From Pochonia chlamydosporia 170 (taxonomy: Eukaryota; Ascomycota; Sordariomycetes; Hypocreales; Clavicipitaceae), in assembly GCF_001653235.2 (NCBI RefSeq), contig NC_035792.1, forward strand, positions 3,472,001 to 3,536,000: DNA of 64,000 nucleotides. Direction: 5' to 3'. Position numbers and translations under genes: made by a program. Below the pieces are notes generated by a model, which saw only the letters and a list, made by a program, of their open reading frames with translations, had not been told where the DNA came from and searched no databases. Position 1 is the stretch's first letter, and each line of letters starts with the position of its first letter. Positions 12,061 to 23,942 of this stretch are shown piece by piece.

Positions 12061-12730
12061 TGTGAATGTCGCGATTCTGTACTGCGTTTCTATACTTTTT
12101 TCCCCTTCGTTTTTGACTAGCCGTGTGTGGGAGTAATGGGTTTGTAAATTCTTGTGAGGTGGTCTTGGTGAGATGCAGAGCTTTCTTTGAAGTTGACTTT
12201 ATCAAGCGGGGCCCACTTTAATTCTCATGCCAGTTAACTTAACCTAGAGGATGGAAGACCACTACGATTGAAGCGTCGCATTTATCCATTAAATGGCATT
12301 TTAATGCTGAATTTGGAGGCATTTTATTAGTCTATAGAACATTTTGCTAATGAGCTTTGCGAGTGTGTTGTTACAATAAAAACGGCCGCCGCTCACAGCG
12401 ACTTATTCGTTGGCAAGTCACAGCGGGCAATCAAGTCAAGTGTTCGTTGCAAGCTTCCCCAGCCGGTGTGTAATTCCCATGCCAACGCCAGACCACATTC
12501 TTTCCATGCATCCTATCAAAGAAAATAACCGCTAGGTTATTCAGCAAAAGGGAACGCTCCGCTGATGCAGAGAGATAGTATGGGTTATATCCCGTTGATA
12601 CATCCTATATAACGCCCACAACGCACTTCAGAAACCACAGAAGTCACCAATACAAATAATTTGAATAATATTATGAAGCGCCAGTCAAAGCGCTCTTTCT
12701 TCGCTATCACACCCAGGAAAACAATACAGG
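12061..12730. other. Intergenic between Lrp1 start and TF 3' end
   Basis: About 670 bases hold the Lrp1 promoter and the 3' flank of the upstream regulator gene. The sequence is AT-richer than the genes beside it. No open frame worth calling was found. Confidence 0.5.
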
Positions 12731-14923
12731 CTATAATTGCAGCCATGTCTTTATTGTCCAGTCGTCTAGCTTCCCAGACTTATCAACAGCTTTTGTGACA
12801 AGCTCCTCTGTTTGACGTTGGAGCATTTTCTTCCGAATAGCCTCTTGCTTCTCCAAAGCTTCGGTCGATACATCTGGAATCGACGACATCCCGGGTATCC
12901 CAGGTGTTGGAACTCCCGGAACAGACATACCTGGTGGCATTGCGACCCCTGCCATTGGCATTCCGGGAATGGGAGGCGACATGCCCGATGCTTTGCCAGC
13001 TAGGATGGCTGCTATATCGACTGGGATATTGTGTGGATTATTCTTCAATCGGTCCCGAAGAATCAGCATAGACGGGACGCGAACGTTGAGCTAAGCGAGT
13101 ATGGTCAGTTCTCGGTTGCAAAGCATCGTGGATCCCGTCGGATGCATGGCATCATCCAAGTGCAGCGACAGCCGTACGTACCTGCGACAACAAGTTGCCA
13201 TATCTTACACCAAGGGTGTTTCCAATAGACTTCAAACGGCCCTTTACCCAAAGTCGTTGAGAATCTGTGAGGTAGTCCTGCCCTTGAATGCAGGCCAATG
13301 GCCAGAGCAAGAAGTAGCCAGCCAAACCCTTCTCAGAAGTATCTTCTCCACAGCCAAATACTGAATGCGTCGCATTATTCCGTAAGTCCCTGCGCTTTGA
13401 AAAAAGGCCCATTTGGTAAGGAACCGAAGCGATGATATCTGTGATGGCACTAACGCAAATTCTTACCGTTGTCGCGTACTCTGCAGTCGTCCGGTAGTCA
13501 GCTGGAAAGTTGACCCAGGCCGTGCAGCGTATGGTAAGAGACGACAAAACGATCCTCATACAGCGCATGACATTCCAGAAATTTACCACCCATAAGTCGC
13601 CATATGTGTCGATACGTCCAGGAAAAACGTCTGCTTTGGAATAGTCACACTTTGGGTTGTAAGGCTCCCAAGCAACCGTCTTCCATGTATATTGTTCTGG
13701 TAATTCTCGAAGCCAAACAACGATTTCTTTGTCTAGAGACTTGCAGATTTGGATTGTGTCTTTCATCAACTTAATATTCTCAGGTGATCGGGTGACAGTG
13801 GCGAGAAGGACATTGACTTCGCTCTTGAGCTCTCCGACACGGCTGCTGAGTTGCTGAAACTCCATGTTGTATTCATTGCTGACCGGATCATCCACCCACC
13901 AGTCGACGTCAAGCGCTGGAGCTTTCCCAGTACTCAAAGAATGGATAATCTGCGCATGTGTAATTAGATTTGAGATTGGTGAATCGCGAGAAGTGGAGAC
14001 ATGAATGCAAGCGAAACTCACCATTTGGGTCCGCACTGCAATGAATAGATCCAATCCAATCTTACTGCTTAATTGCTCTCGACCTCGAGACTTAACCAGC
14101 TGAATGGCGCCTTCAATATGCGAGCTCCATGCGAGCATTCCCAGTGTCTTTGCTGTAATGTTCTCGAAGAGGCCCAATAGCAAGATTGCAGCCAGGGTGT
14201 CATCTCGATTTACCAAGGCTGGGTCCTTTAGAGCTGTGAAAGTAGAGGCCAAGGCTTTTGTGTAGCAGCCTAGGGCCGCTTTGTCGAAATCATTCCCAGT
14301 TCCAACGCGATTGTTGAGAGAAGCTAATGAGCAAGCCTTGAAAGCGTATAGAAAGTGTTCTGACGGCTTCTCGGCCCTTAACAAAGGGAGAACAAACTCC
14401 AAGAACCCGCGATTTGTTGCCAAGCCTTGTCGTGGAATCAAGACGTAGTTGGAGATGAAATGGCAAGAAGCAAGCTCATCCACAGGAAGCTGGGGAGGAG
14501 CCTTGATGAACTTTTCGCTGGACGATTTGGAAGGAGGCGTGGCGCTACTTTCTGAAGATGTTTCGTCGTTTCTTTCTGCCCTGGGCGCAAGGATTTTGGA
14601 TACTATTTGGCGACGCTTTACTGGGTCTTGCGAGTTTGCACTACTCGCCTCAGACGAAGGGGGTGATTCGTTGGCATCTCTATATCCAGGACAGTCTCGT
14701 CTAGCCTTGGCACATTGCCTGCAAGTAGGTCTTGTCTCGTCACACTATCGCAATAATTAGTCAACGAAACTTATTGAATGCGGTGAGAATAACCGCAAGT
14801 GACTTGTAGAAAATGACGATATAATTGACTGAAATCCACAGTCCATTGTCAACGAATACGTACTTTAATCCTTCGAATTCTGCAAATTTGGCAGCCTCGT
14901 GAGGGCTTACCACCATATACCAT
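12731..14923 (-). CDS. Zn2Cys6 transcription factor with fungal-specific TF domain
   Basis: This is a fungal binuclear-zinc regulator. Exons 14923-14864, 14744-14022, 13949-13182 and 13090-12731 join with phase-0 junctions into 636 residues. The Zn cluster is split by intron 1. Exon 1 supplies GCQICRIRRIK and exon 2 begins with CDETRPTCRQCAKARRDC, giving C-x2-C-x6-C-x6-C-x2-C-x6-C. The middle resembles the DUF3468-type regulatory domain of such factors. The 72-base intron at 14021-13950 is a multiple of three and could be retained without a frameshift. The last exon adds a Met/Pro/Gly-rich stretch (PGMPMAGVAMPPGMSVPG) followed by a charged helix, which is unusual for this class. The target genes are unknown. 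Confidence 0.87.
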
Positions 14924-17900
14924 GATCACAGGTCATCCAACTCTATTCGTTCAAATCCGAAGATATTATGTTGAAGAAGGTATCTTAATGACCGGCCATC
15001 AAGGACGAGGCGGGCCTAGCATTGATAAAGAGAAATCGAGGCTTGCCGCTATGGGTCACTAATAAAGTTGCCCGATGTCAAATATGGACTCTAGGCTGGC
15101 GTTTCTTCTCCACTGCGCATCGACCCCCACATCAGACGTCCCAGCCGTAGGGATCAAAATCGGTGGCGTTGGTGGTTGCTTTCTTGACTTCCGAAACGAA
15201 CACTCCGACAGCCGGTCATATGGAATGCTACAATGCATCGCTAGTTTCCATCCATGTATGTAGTAATATTCCGCAAAGCTAGCCATGGTAACTAGGTTCA
15301 GCGACAGCTGTCAATGGGGTGATCTCCTCTGTACGTTCTTGTTGTGGGGCAACATACCAAGCAACGTTGGAACGTTTGGGTGTTGCGTGGATGAAAATTG
15401 GTTGCCAAGCCGGGTGCGGATAAGAATTTGCAATAATGGCTCCAACGCACCCAGACGAATATAATAATCAATAGCCGATGCTTAGAGTCAAGCGTCAGGA
15501 TGTCCAGGAGAATCACAGGATGATTTTACAAGCCAAGGCTTGCCCGGCCTAGGCCCAGAACGAGTACCAAGCAGGAAATTTGCAAGGATGGAGGTCTGAG
15601 AGTTTACTTGACGGCAGGACCAGGAAGTGGTGATTGTGCTCCGCAACGGCTGTTCTAAAGTGTGTTGGATGTCCCGTTATCCGTGTCTCACAGCGCAAGC
15701 AGAGCCAAATAGGGAATCGTCTCTGGCACAGTGATGCATTTCGTGACGGGTCCGGTGCGTTTCGTTCTGCCCCAAAACATGTATCCTGTGGAAACAACCT
15801 GTCCGATAGCAAGGCGCCTTGGCAATGCCTGTGCAAAGAAACGCTTGGCAGTTTTTGGCTGGTGTCGATAAAATCCTCGGGTCATCGAAGTAAAGCTTGA
15901 TCTGTACCGTCGTCATATTTGTTGGATCACGATCTTGGGTCTCTTGGGCAAACTTTGAATCACCATCGAACCAGACTACAATAGGACTAAGCAGACATCT
16001 GGTGTCAGGAGGGCACTTTCTTGGCTGTCCTGGGTTCTACCTCTTTCCTCCGGCCACACCCATACCCCCAACCTTGAACTGTGCTGTGGTGCATCGCTCC
16101 TGCCTTTTTTGCATGTGGTCACTATACAAGACATCAACATTTGCCGACGAGTCTACCAACTCTTCATGCCCACACGGCGTACACATACACAAAATCCCTG
16201 ATGCTTGGGGCCATAAATTGAAATTCAAATACCTGAGTGCGAGCAGGGACACCAACGCAAATCTAAGTCTGGCCGAGACGACGGTTGTTCCACTGCCCGG
16301 GGGGCCCCTGATTTGATACCCTGAATGCAGGGTACGGTGGGATGCAGCTTCCTGTGTCCCTGCATTCCGCTGACAAGTCTCACATCAATTCATGGTTCTA
16401 ACATTCAACAAGTTCTGTTTTCCCTGTCTAGTCGAAACTCAAGTCCCTCGAGTTGTCGTCGAATGCTTGGCTTGCGATATCCCTTGGTGACATCTCTGAA
16501 TCCTCAGCCCTGCTGATGCTTGGTCCTCTAGATTAAACTGGTCGGTCCGTCACCGGTTTACCTCTTGGCTGTCAACGTTGATTATGCCGACTCTGCCTGG
16601 GCATTGGGTCAGCACAGCACTAAAACAGGTACGAGGAGCCGCGAGATTGGCCAATGCTATTGCAACATGCTCTTCTCGTGTCTCGCCTCTGAGGCCTGGT
16701 GTCTCACCCGGACGCCGGTGGCTTTGATTTGGCCCGGATGCCGTTGCCGCATGTGATGATCTACCGGCAAACGCCAGAGGGTGGGTTGGTGACCCACGTT
16801 TCTCGACATCCAGCGATGCCTGGTGGCACCCTCTGGGCACAACATGGCGGGCTTTTAGTGCCTGGCGTCACACTTTAGAAGCAACTTACGAAGACCAGAA
16901 GGCTTCCACTAAAAGAATCATTATTGGGCCTCGGTTTCTCAGTCTTCCCCGCGTTGGTATCGGCCAACTGGCCCCGGCAGTCGAGGTCTACAGTACGAAT
17001 CTGTGGTTGGGTAGGAGGCTTGCGACAGCCGGGAGGATCGCCAGACTCTGACGCTCGGGCCGTGTCAGTTTACCTTGCACATGAATATGTCCTTGAATAC
17101 ACGTACAGTACAATTGGGGTACCAGATCAAACCGGTCAAACCCGTTTGGTCGTACGCTCAGTTTTCAAAGACGACACGAGGCGCGGGATTAATCTGACCA
17201 ACGCTGCCAATCATTTTCCTGTGGAGTGCTCCTCTGTCGCAAGAGCTGGCAGCTGAGTCGTGGCAAGCAACCTTGGTTGCTTGTTTGCATGGGACGAACT
17301 ATGACTAAAGTTGACTGAACTACTGACGCCACAACAACCATTAATGCTGGACACATTCTTCAGGAGCAATAGTTGCGTATAAGTGACTTCTTTGGACAAG
17401 TAATCTTTTCCTCTAGAAGTTTGCGTCCCTTCAAGCGGTCTGCTTGTGCTGTGTTATGCCAACAAAAGCTGTTGGGCGCTGACCATCGACACTCGGGTCA
17501 TAATTCGGTAGATACGGCAGGTTTGTCACGAAGGACCACTATTATGATGTCTCAACCCCTAAACCCTGCGCGAATCCTCCACCTGTGGCAACGACCACCC
17601 CAATTTGGGACACGCTAAAGGTTCGATGCAACCAGCAAAATGCTGTAGCCCTACGATACAACCAAGAAAGTTGACAAAGCGGTTGAACGGTGCGGAAGCT
17701 AGGTAACATTACCCCCAATGCTGTCCAATGATCGAAGAATCTCGGCCAATAGGCATCATCAGCATCGTGGTCCCTTGGTCAAAGAAGTTGCAGGGAACGC
17801 TTGCTGCAATAAACGAACGGTGGCTTTGATAGCTTCAGTTGTGGAGTCATTCAGCGCCGTTTGAGGGTAATTTTACTCCTCATTCCAAGGGCGAGTTAGA

Positions 17901-18652
17901 AACGGCAGGGCGAGATATGCGAGACATGCGAAGCTTACAACTATTGAGCTTGATCTCAGTCAATTTTACGCATACGCATACGCGTTGAGTTGGGTGAAAC
18001 AGTCGCCAAGTCTCGTGTAATACGTTGGTCCACAGCTATCATTTCCTCAATATGTTGGTTGTGCAGCCTCTCTCCTGGTCTGTACAGCAAATATGACAAA
18101 AGCCGTATGTAGGCTGATGCGATGTACTCCCGTTATGAAGCTGAAGCTGGTCGGCAAAGTCAGTACCGGGCCACAATTTTCATTTGCCGTCAGCCAACAA
18201 ACCACGGCACTGATGAAGGATAACCGTGTGTGGTGGGTGAAGTCTCTTATTAGATCACTTGTTCCACCGTGTGATGTGCTTCGCTGCATAGCTGCCGTGA
18301 TCAAATTCACAGTGCCAACAGCGTGTTTGGGCTATCCAACAGAAAATCTTTGGAAGGACGAGCGAGGACAGTTCTTACCCTTGACAAGTTGTCAGCCTCA
18401 CAAAAGCTGGCACGAATACAAATAATGTTTGCCTACAAGTGATAAAGTTGAATAAATGTCACTCCGTAATTAGTCACTCAAGCATCTCGGCCGTTCGGGT
18501 TTGGGAAGAGATAGGCAAGCTCCATTCCACCTACAAGATTAAAGCACCGAATAACCGACAGGAATGGTATGTAGTTATGTTCTTATTTCTAGTTGGAGAA
18601 GCTGACTTTTGCATAGAAATGCATTGGTTCCGTGGGAAAACTGCCTAATGAG
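14924..18652. other. 3.7 kb gene-poor region
   Basis: No open frame here has a recognisable domain, signal peptide or sensible splice structure on either strand. Frames up to about 140 codons occur, but they read as low-quality sequence. A 10-base perfect inverted repeat, GAATGCAGGG at 16323-16332 and CCCTGCATTC at 16358-16367, is too small to call an element. Base composition is not RIP-like. It may hold a long regulatory region, a non-coding RNA or decayed sequence. Confidence 0.5.
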
Positions 18653-20292
18653 CTACACCATAACGAGGCTCAGTTCATGCTTCTCAATAACATGACGTAA
18701 ACCGTTTGGCCCATATGCATTTGGGGTTGCATCCGCCCAAAGGAGCTGCAGGGATTTCTGAGCAATTTGCAGATGCCTCATTTGATACCTGGATCGTTGT
18801 AATCCGTCGATAAGAGTGTCCTGTTGCAGCTTATCCTCCATACAAGAACCTGCCATTACGACTGCCCATAAAAGGTTTGTGGAGTAAGGCAAATCTTGTA
18901 GGTAAGTCGCCAGGCTTGTGATGTTGTCAATCCTACACTGAACCTCCTCTTTAAGGCTGGGAGAGGGAGGACAAGAGCCGGTCAGGGATAAAGCGGCATA
19001 GATGTACAGCGCTTGGCGAAGACATTCTGCAGCTTTCTGTTTCTGTTCCCAGTCAAATATTCGAGCTTCGAGATGCGTCGTGTTGTCAGCCAATGCAATA
19101 TCTGGTAAAGGATCCATGCTCCATGTGTCAATGCAGTGGATCAAGTCCTCCTTGGCGATACGTAAGTATTGAGAAGGACAAGCTATCCCTTGAGACTCTT
19201 CGATAAGACGGAGGCAGTACAAATTCTTAATTTCGGGGATCAGTTGAAACAGCGAATAACTCCCACCAAAGACGGCGCCAAACAGGGACCACGAGGCCTC
19301 TCGCCCGGACAGCGGCCACGTGAACTGTTCACAGGGACATTTACTTGGGTCTGAGAATGGGAGCATGGTATTGCTGAGGATGAAGTATGCGAGTGTTTCA
19401 TGCGCCAGATTTTGGGCGTCAGAGATGTCCTCAGCCGTGGCCGTATTTGGGTTGTGATTGATGCCTCGATAGCTATTCAACAAGTCCCGGGCCGCGTTCA
19501 GGTGCAGAAACACGGTGTTAATTGGGGAGCAAGAGAGAACCTACAACGATTAGTTTGGTCACTACAAACACCTTCATTTTTGCCCAGGGTTAAGTCACAA
19601 CTTACCTCGTACTCACACAACAAGGCAATTACCAGGGGAAGAATGCCATCGTCAACAGACGAAGTGCCGGCAGCGATTAGTGCCTGTACACCTCTTAGCA
19701 CCTGAACATAGTGCTTCCGAGTCGCCAGTTGTAGACTAGTAGACTCTGGAAGCCTGAATGATAGATGAGAGCCGCTGACGGCGAGAACAGCATGCATAAG
19801 CAGCGAATTTGTAAGTGCCAGCGGAAGCACGCAAGTTATGAAGGGATTTGGAGACAGCACGCCAGCAAAGATCATGACAGCAGTCTCTGTCAGATAGTGC
19901 TCGAAAAGTCGACCAGACTCGCATGAGAAAGCTGTCATGCCCTGAAACGGAGATGGCGAAACTCTGCACAACTCCAACGAACAAAGATGCTGGTTTTGGA
20001 TGTTAGCCTCCTCGTTGTCATCTTCACAACCAGGCTCTCCTTTCTCGCCATGTCGTTTCTCAGGTTGCTGATCAATCTTCGGCCAGCTACAATCCAGGCC
20101 ATTTCTGATACAGCCACGGCAGATTGGATGAGATTCGTCGCACTTTTTCTTGCGTCGACGACATGTCACGCAGCCAGTTCTCGTTCGATTGTGCCTGATT
20201 CGGAACTTTGTGGGGAATCTAGCAGAGACGGATTGCGGACGGCTCGGGGACCGCGGCTGGCGAGTTGCAGATACCCAACCCACAGAAGCCAT
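18653..20292 (-). CDS. Zn2Cys6 transcription factor, divergent from an amine oxidase
   Basis: Exons 20292-19606 and 19540-18653 join in phase 0 into 524 residues. The Zn2Cys6 cluster is near residues 42-70: CVTCRRRKKKCDESHPICRG, then CIRNGLDC. It is preceded by an Arg/Ser-rich basic segment and followed by a fungal-specific regulatory region, which includes helical runs such as LPLALTNSLLMHAVLAVSGS. A longer in-frame start exists at 20424. I chose 20292 because it sits just before the basic region. The head-to-head arrangement with the amine oxidase, 526 bases apart, suggests the factor may control that gene; this is inference. Confidence 0.85.
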
Positions 20293-20818
20293 CTTACCAT
20301 GTCTTGTGCATGAAGCAGATTGCGGGGGAAGTTGAGAGTTGATGGCAAGGAAGCGGGCGAAGCGGGACGATGAGAAATCCGGGGGCGCGGCTACTCTTTT
20401 ATCTTGCCGCGCAAGGTGTGGCATCTAAGTCTGGTTCAAGAGTCAAGACACACGTGAGCTGCGTAAGTGTGTCCATCGTCATGGTAGTCTTGGCTTGATC
20501 TATACATTTTTGGTGGTACTTGACCTCTGGTTTATTAACGTGTACGTGGAAATGTAGGACCTCGACTCAAAGGGACGTTGACCTGCTGCCTGCGTTTAGA
20601 TAGCACCGCGCGTAGATCAAAGTTCAACGCTTGGCGTCTCATGCCCGGATGACATGATGTTCCAAAGAGCCACATATAGCTGCAATATCGAGAGAGCTTA
20701 CTTCAAGTATATATTGGCCAGTTGATGTCCAGATGAATAATAACTTGGAGCCATTCCTTTCGCATTCATAAATCACACAACGATTTCAACCGACCCGTAC
20801 ACGCAAACACCATTGACA
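20293..20818. promoter_or_regulatory. Bidirectional promoter of TF and amine oxidase
   Basis: The 526-base interval between divergent starts contains a TATATA box at about 20709, roughly 110 bases before the amine oxidase ATG, and a CACGTG E-box at 20451-20456. I saw no clear CGG/CCG everted or inverted pair typical of Zn2Cys6 operators. Confidence 0.5.
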
Positions 20819-22434
20819 ATGGCCGCCACACCAAGGGACCAACTGGACGTCATAATTATTGGCGCTGGCCTCAGCGGTCTTCGTGCAGCAAGGGAAATCC
20901 ACGCCGCAGGCTTGACCTATGTCGTCCTTGAAGCAATGGATCGCGTAGGCGGCAAGACGCTCTCTGTCCGGGCATCTCCCAATGGCAATGGCGTTGTAGA
21001 CCTGGGTGCTGCCTGGATCAACGACACCAACCAGTCTGAAATATATTCGCTAGCGAAAGAGTTCCAGTTCGATCTTGTCAAGCAACGTGACCAAGGCGAG
21101 TCTGTTGCCAGAAATTTGGAGGGACAGGTTGACAAAATTCCCCACGGCATGCTAGCAAAGGTATGTAACACGATACCAAAGGAAGGCTATTTTCCTACTC
21201 GGCCGCACGAAACTAATAAAGAAGAGAAATAGATGGAACCCGAACAACTTGAACAAGTCATGCAGCTTCTGCAAGCACTTGGCGAACTTGCCGAACAAAA
21301 CAACCTAGACAATCCTAATGCTACACCCAATGCCGAAGCGCTAGACTTAGTATCTCTTCACGAATTCGTGGCGAACGAGTTCAAGGACGACGGCGTAAGT
21401 ATGCTGGTCAACGAAATGTCTAAGTCTCTCGTCGGTCTGGAAAGTAGCGAAAGCAGCGCACTATACTTTTTGGATACCATTAAGCGTGCCACTGGGCTTG
21501 CAAACATCATTTCCGATGGGAAGAATGGTGGGCAATACTTGCGGAATCGTCAAGGTAGGAAAATTAAACCAATACTCTTGACTCCCTACGTTGAGTTAAT
21601 GCACACAACACATCGGGGAGAGTTGCATGCACAAAACTAACACCAAGTGCCTTAGGAAACCAATCGTTTAGTATCAAGATGGCGGCAGACTTGATACCAG
21701 GTAGCGTCAAGCTTTCTGCGCCAGTGAGAAGCGTAAGCCAATCCCAAGATGGATGTATCGTCGAAACGAAGACGGGAGACAAGTACACTGGAAAAAAGGT
21801 TATCGTATCTCTCCCATCGTGTCTACTCCCGTCGATTCAATTCTCTCCCGAACTACCTGCACCGAGACAGCGTCTGAGCCAATCCACCAAGCTGGGATAC
21901 TACGCGAAGACTATTCTCGTGTATGCCGAACCGTGGTGGCATCATGCCGACTTGTCAGGAACTTACACATCAACTGGCACTGCCATTTCATTCACCCGTG
22001 ACAGCTCCGTTCCTGAAGACAATCAATATAGCCTTACTTGCTTCCATGCCGGAGACACAGGACGAAGTTGGTCAGGACAATCCGCCGAGGACCGTCAAGC
22101 CACTGTTCTCAAAGAGATCCAGAATGCCTTTGAAGCGGCAACTGGGGCACGCATTCCCGAACCTATCAATGTCATTGAGAAGGAATGGGTAAAAGATCCT
22201 TGGGCACTGGGGGCTCCTAGTGCGGTGATGCCGCCCGGAGTGTTTACCAGCGACGCAGGCAAGACGCTGTGTGAGCCATATGGCAATGTACACTTCATTG
22301 GGACAGAGACGGCGGATGTTTGGAGGGGATATATGGATGGTGCGGTTCGTTCTGGAATCCGGGGTGCGAAGGAGGTCATTCATACGTTGGGCAAGTCGAC
22401 TCAGGGGCGAAATCTGGCTCGCGGACAACTGTAG
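20819..22434 (+). CDS. Flavin-containing amine oxidase (MAO-N type)
   Basis: This enzyme would oxidise amines to aldehydes, releasing ammonia and peroxide. Exons 20819-21160, 21233-21554 and 21656-22434 join in phase into 480 residues. The N-terminus has the Rossmann FAD site IIIGAGLSGLRAAREI, then VLEAMDRVGGKT. The C-terminus has VHFIGTETADVWRGYMDGAV, the flavin-side motif of monoamine oxidases. Where human MAO has the covalent-flavin cysteine in GCYTTYFPPG, this protein reads GAPSAVMPPG. FAD is therefore probably bound non-covalently, as in Aspergillus MAO-N. No peroxisomal SKL-type ending is seen (ends RGQL). The substrate cannot be told from sequence. Confidence 0.88.
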
Positions 22435-22605
22435 TTCAGCGTGTAAGATTTAAAATTTCTGTTTAGGTTGTCTTGATTGCTGAACGACTTTTCTGTCGCA
22501 TAAGACTATTTAAGGGTATACTCAACACATTCTTTGTAAATCGAGAACAACAAACCGTACTTGAAAATCCCATCGTTCAACATAAAAAGCAACCTGCCGG
22601 CAACC

Positions 22606-23942
22606 TCAGTTGACATCCACTATGATGACAGTCTTGCCAACGCCCCCCTTCCCCTGATACGAAGTCATAGCAGCCTTCTTAACCGCCTCAATATCCTCCA
22701 ACTTGACCGTCAATCCCACAACCGGTCTCAACTTCCCCTCATCAACATGGCGACGCAGCACATCCAAGTCCGCACCACTCGGATCCAGAAACATGTACTC
22801 GTAGTTGACGGACCACCGCTTCGCACGCCACTTGCGCACGGAATCCAAGGTATTCAGAATGGTAGATGCCACAAAGGGAATCTTGGCAGAGTTGGCAGAC
22901 TTGACCACCGCGGCGTCCTGCATCTGTTTTCCAGAGGGGGTGGTGGAGATGGAAATGATGAGACTTGTTTCCGGGACCATGCGGCTGAGGAACTCCATTG
23001 ACTGGCCGGTGGTGTCGAGCATGAAGTCTACTGACTTGGGGGGGATGGTGTCGGCTGGATTTGTTTTGGTGTAGTCGATGACTGGGATTGTTAGTCATTT
23101 ACACAGAGTTCTGGTGATGAGTCGAAGGGTAAAACATACTCTCGTCGACTACGCCGTCGCCAAGGAGTTCTGGTACTTTGGGGACCTTGGATGTAGATAC
23201 CGTGGTGATGACTTTGCCTGCTCCGAATACATTCTTGGCTAGTTGGCAGGCGTAGGAGCCCGTTCCACTTACTGGAAGGGCATGTTAGCTACATTTCATT
23301 GATATCCTTTGCGGAGTAGTTGGGGTGGAAAAGATACGTACGGCCAGCAGGGACAAAGACAGTCTTTCCGACTAATGACCCCTTGTACTTGTTGAGGGCT
23401 TGGAAGGCCGTCATTGCAGCGAGAGGAAGTGAGGCTGCGGCGTCAAAGGATAATGAAGCAGGCTTGAGTGCTACGTAACTTTCGGGACATTTGGCAAACT
23501 GGCTCCATGCTCCTATATTTGGAAAGATTAGTTGTTTGTTTCTGGGGTGGGTATCTGAGCCTGGACAGGGAGGTTACCTCGATGAGATTCAGGTAGTCTG
23601 ATGTATACCTCATCTCCGACTTTAACACGCGTGACATCTTGGCCTACTGCTTGTACGATGCCGGCGCAGTCGTAGCCGATTTGATATGGGAATCTGTGGT
23701 GTGTGAGTGATGGTTGGTGTAATTCATCCGCGACGGGAACAGGGGAGTATGTCTCACTTGTCTTTGAGCACCATTTTCATGGCACCGGCCGCTTTCTTTA
23801 CATCAATGGGATTGATGCTCGCGGCGTGAACCTGAACAACGACGTCTTTTGGGTCGCTGACCTCTGGTTTCGGAAGGGAGAGTAACTTGTATCCTGACGG
23901 GTCGGAGAAGCCCGTGATGCCGACAGATTGCATCGTGGCCAT
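22606..23942 (-). CDS. MDR-family NAD(P)H-dependent oxidoreductase (quinone/enoyl reductase type)
   Basis: Five exons, 23942-23758, 23693-23578, 23512-23342, 23271-23140 and 23081-22606, join in phase into 359 residues. The N-terminal GroES-like domain contains ASINPIDVKKAAG and PYQIGYDCAG. The nucleotide site SGTGSYACQLAKN begins right at a splice junction, and the catalytic domain contains DYTKTNPADTIP. The zinc ligands of classical alcohol dehydrogenases are absent, so it belongs with quinone/enoyl reductases rather than zinc alcohol dehydrogenases. It is convergent with the amine oxidase, with about 170 bases between stops. Whether the two act in one pathway is unknown. Confidence 0.85.

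Noticed and set aside
16323..16367. Ten-base inverted repeat that could form a hairpin
   Set aside because: The loop is 25 bases, there is no U-tract or flanking duplication, and such arms are expected by chance in 64 kb.
17610..17640. GGTTCGATGCA resembling a tRNA B box
   Set aside because: No A box or cloverleaf could be built upstream, and the B box is imperfect.
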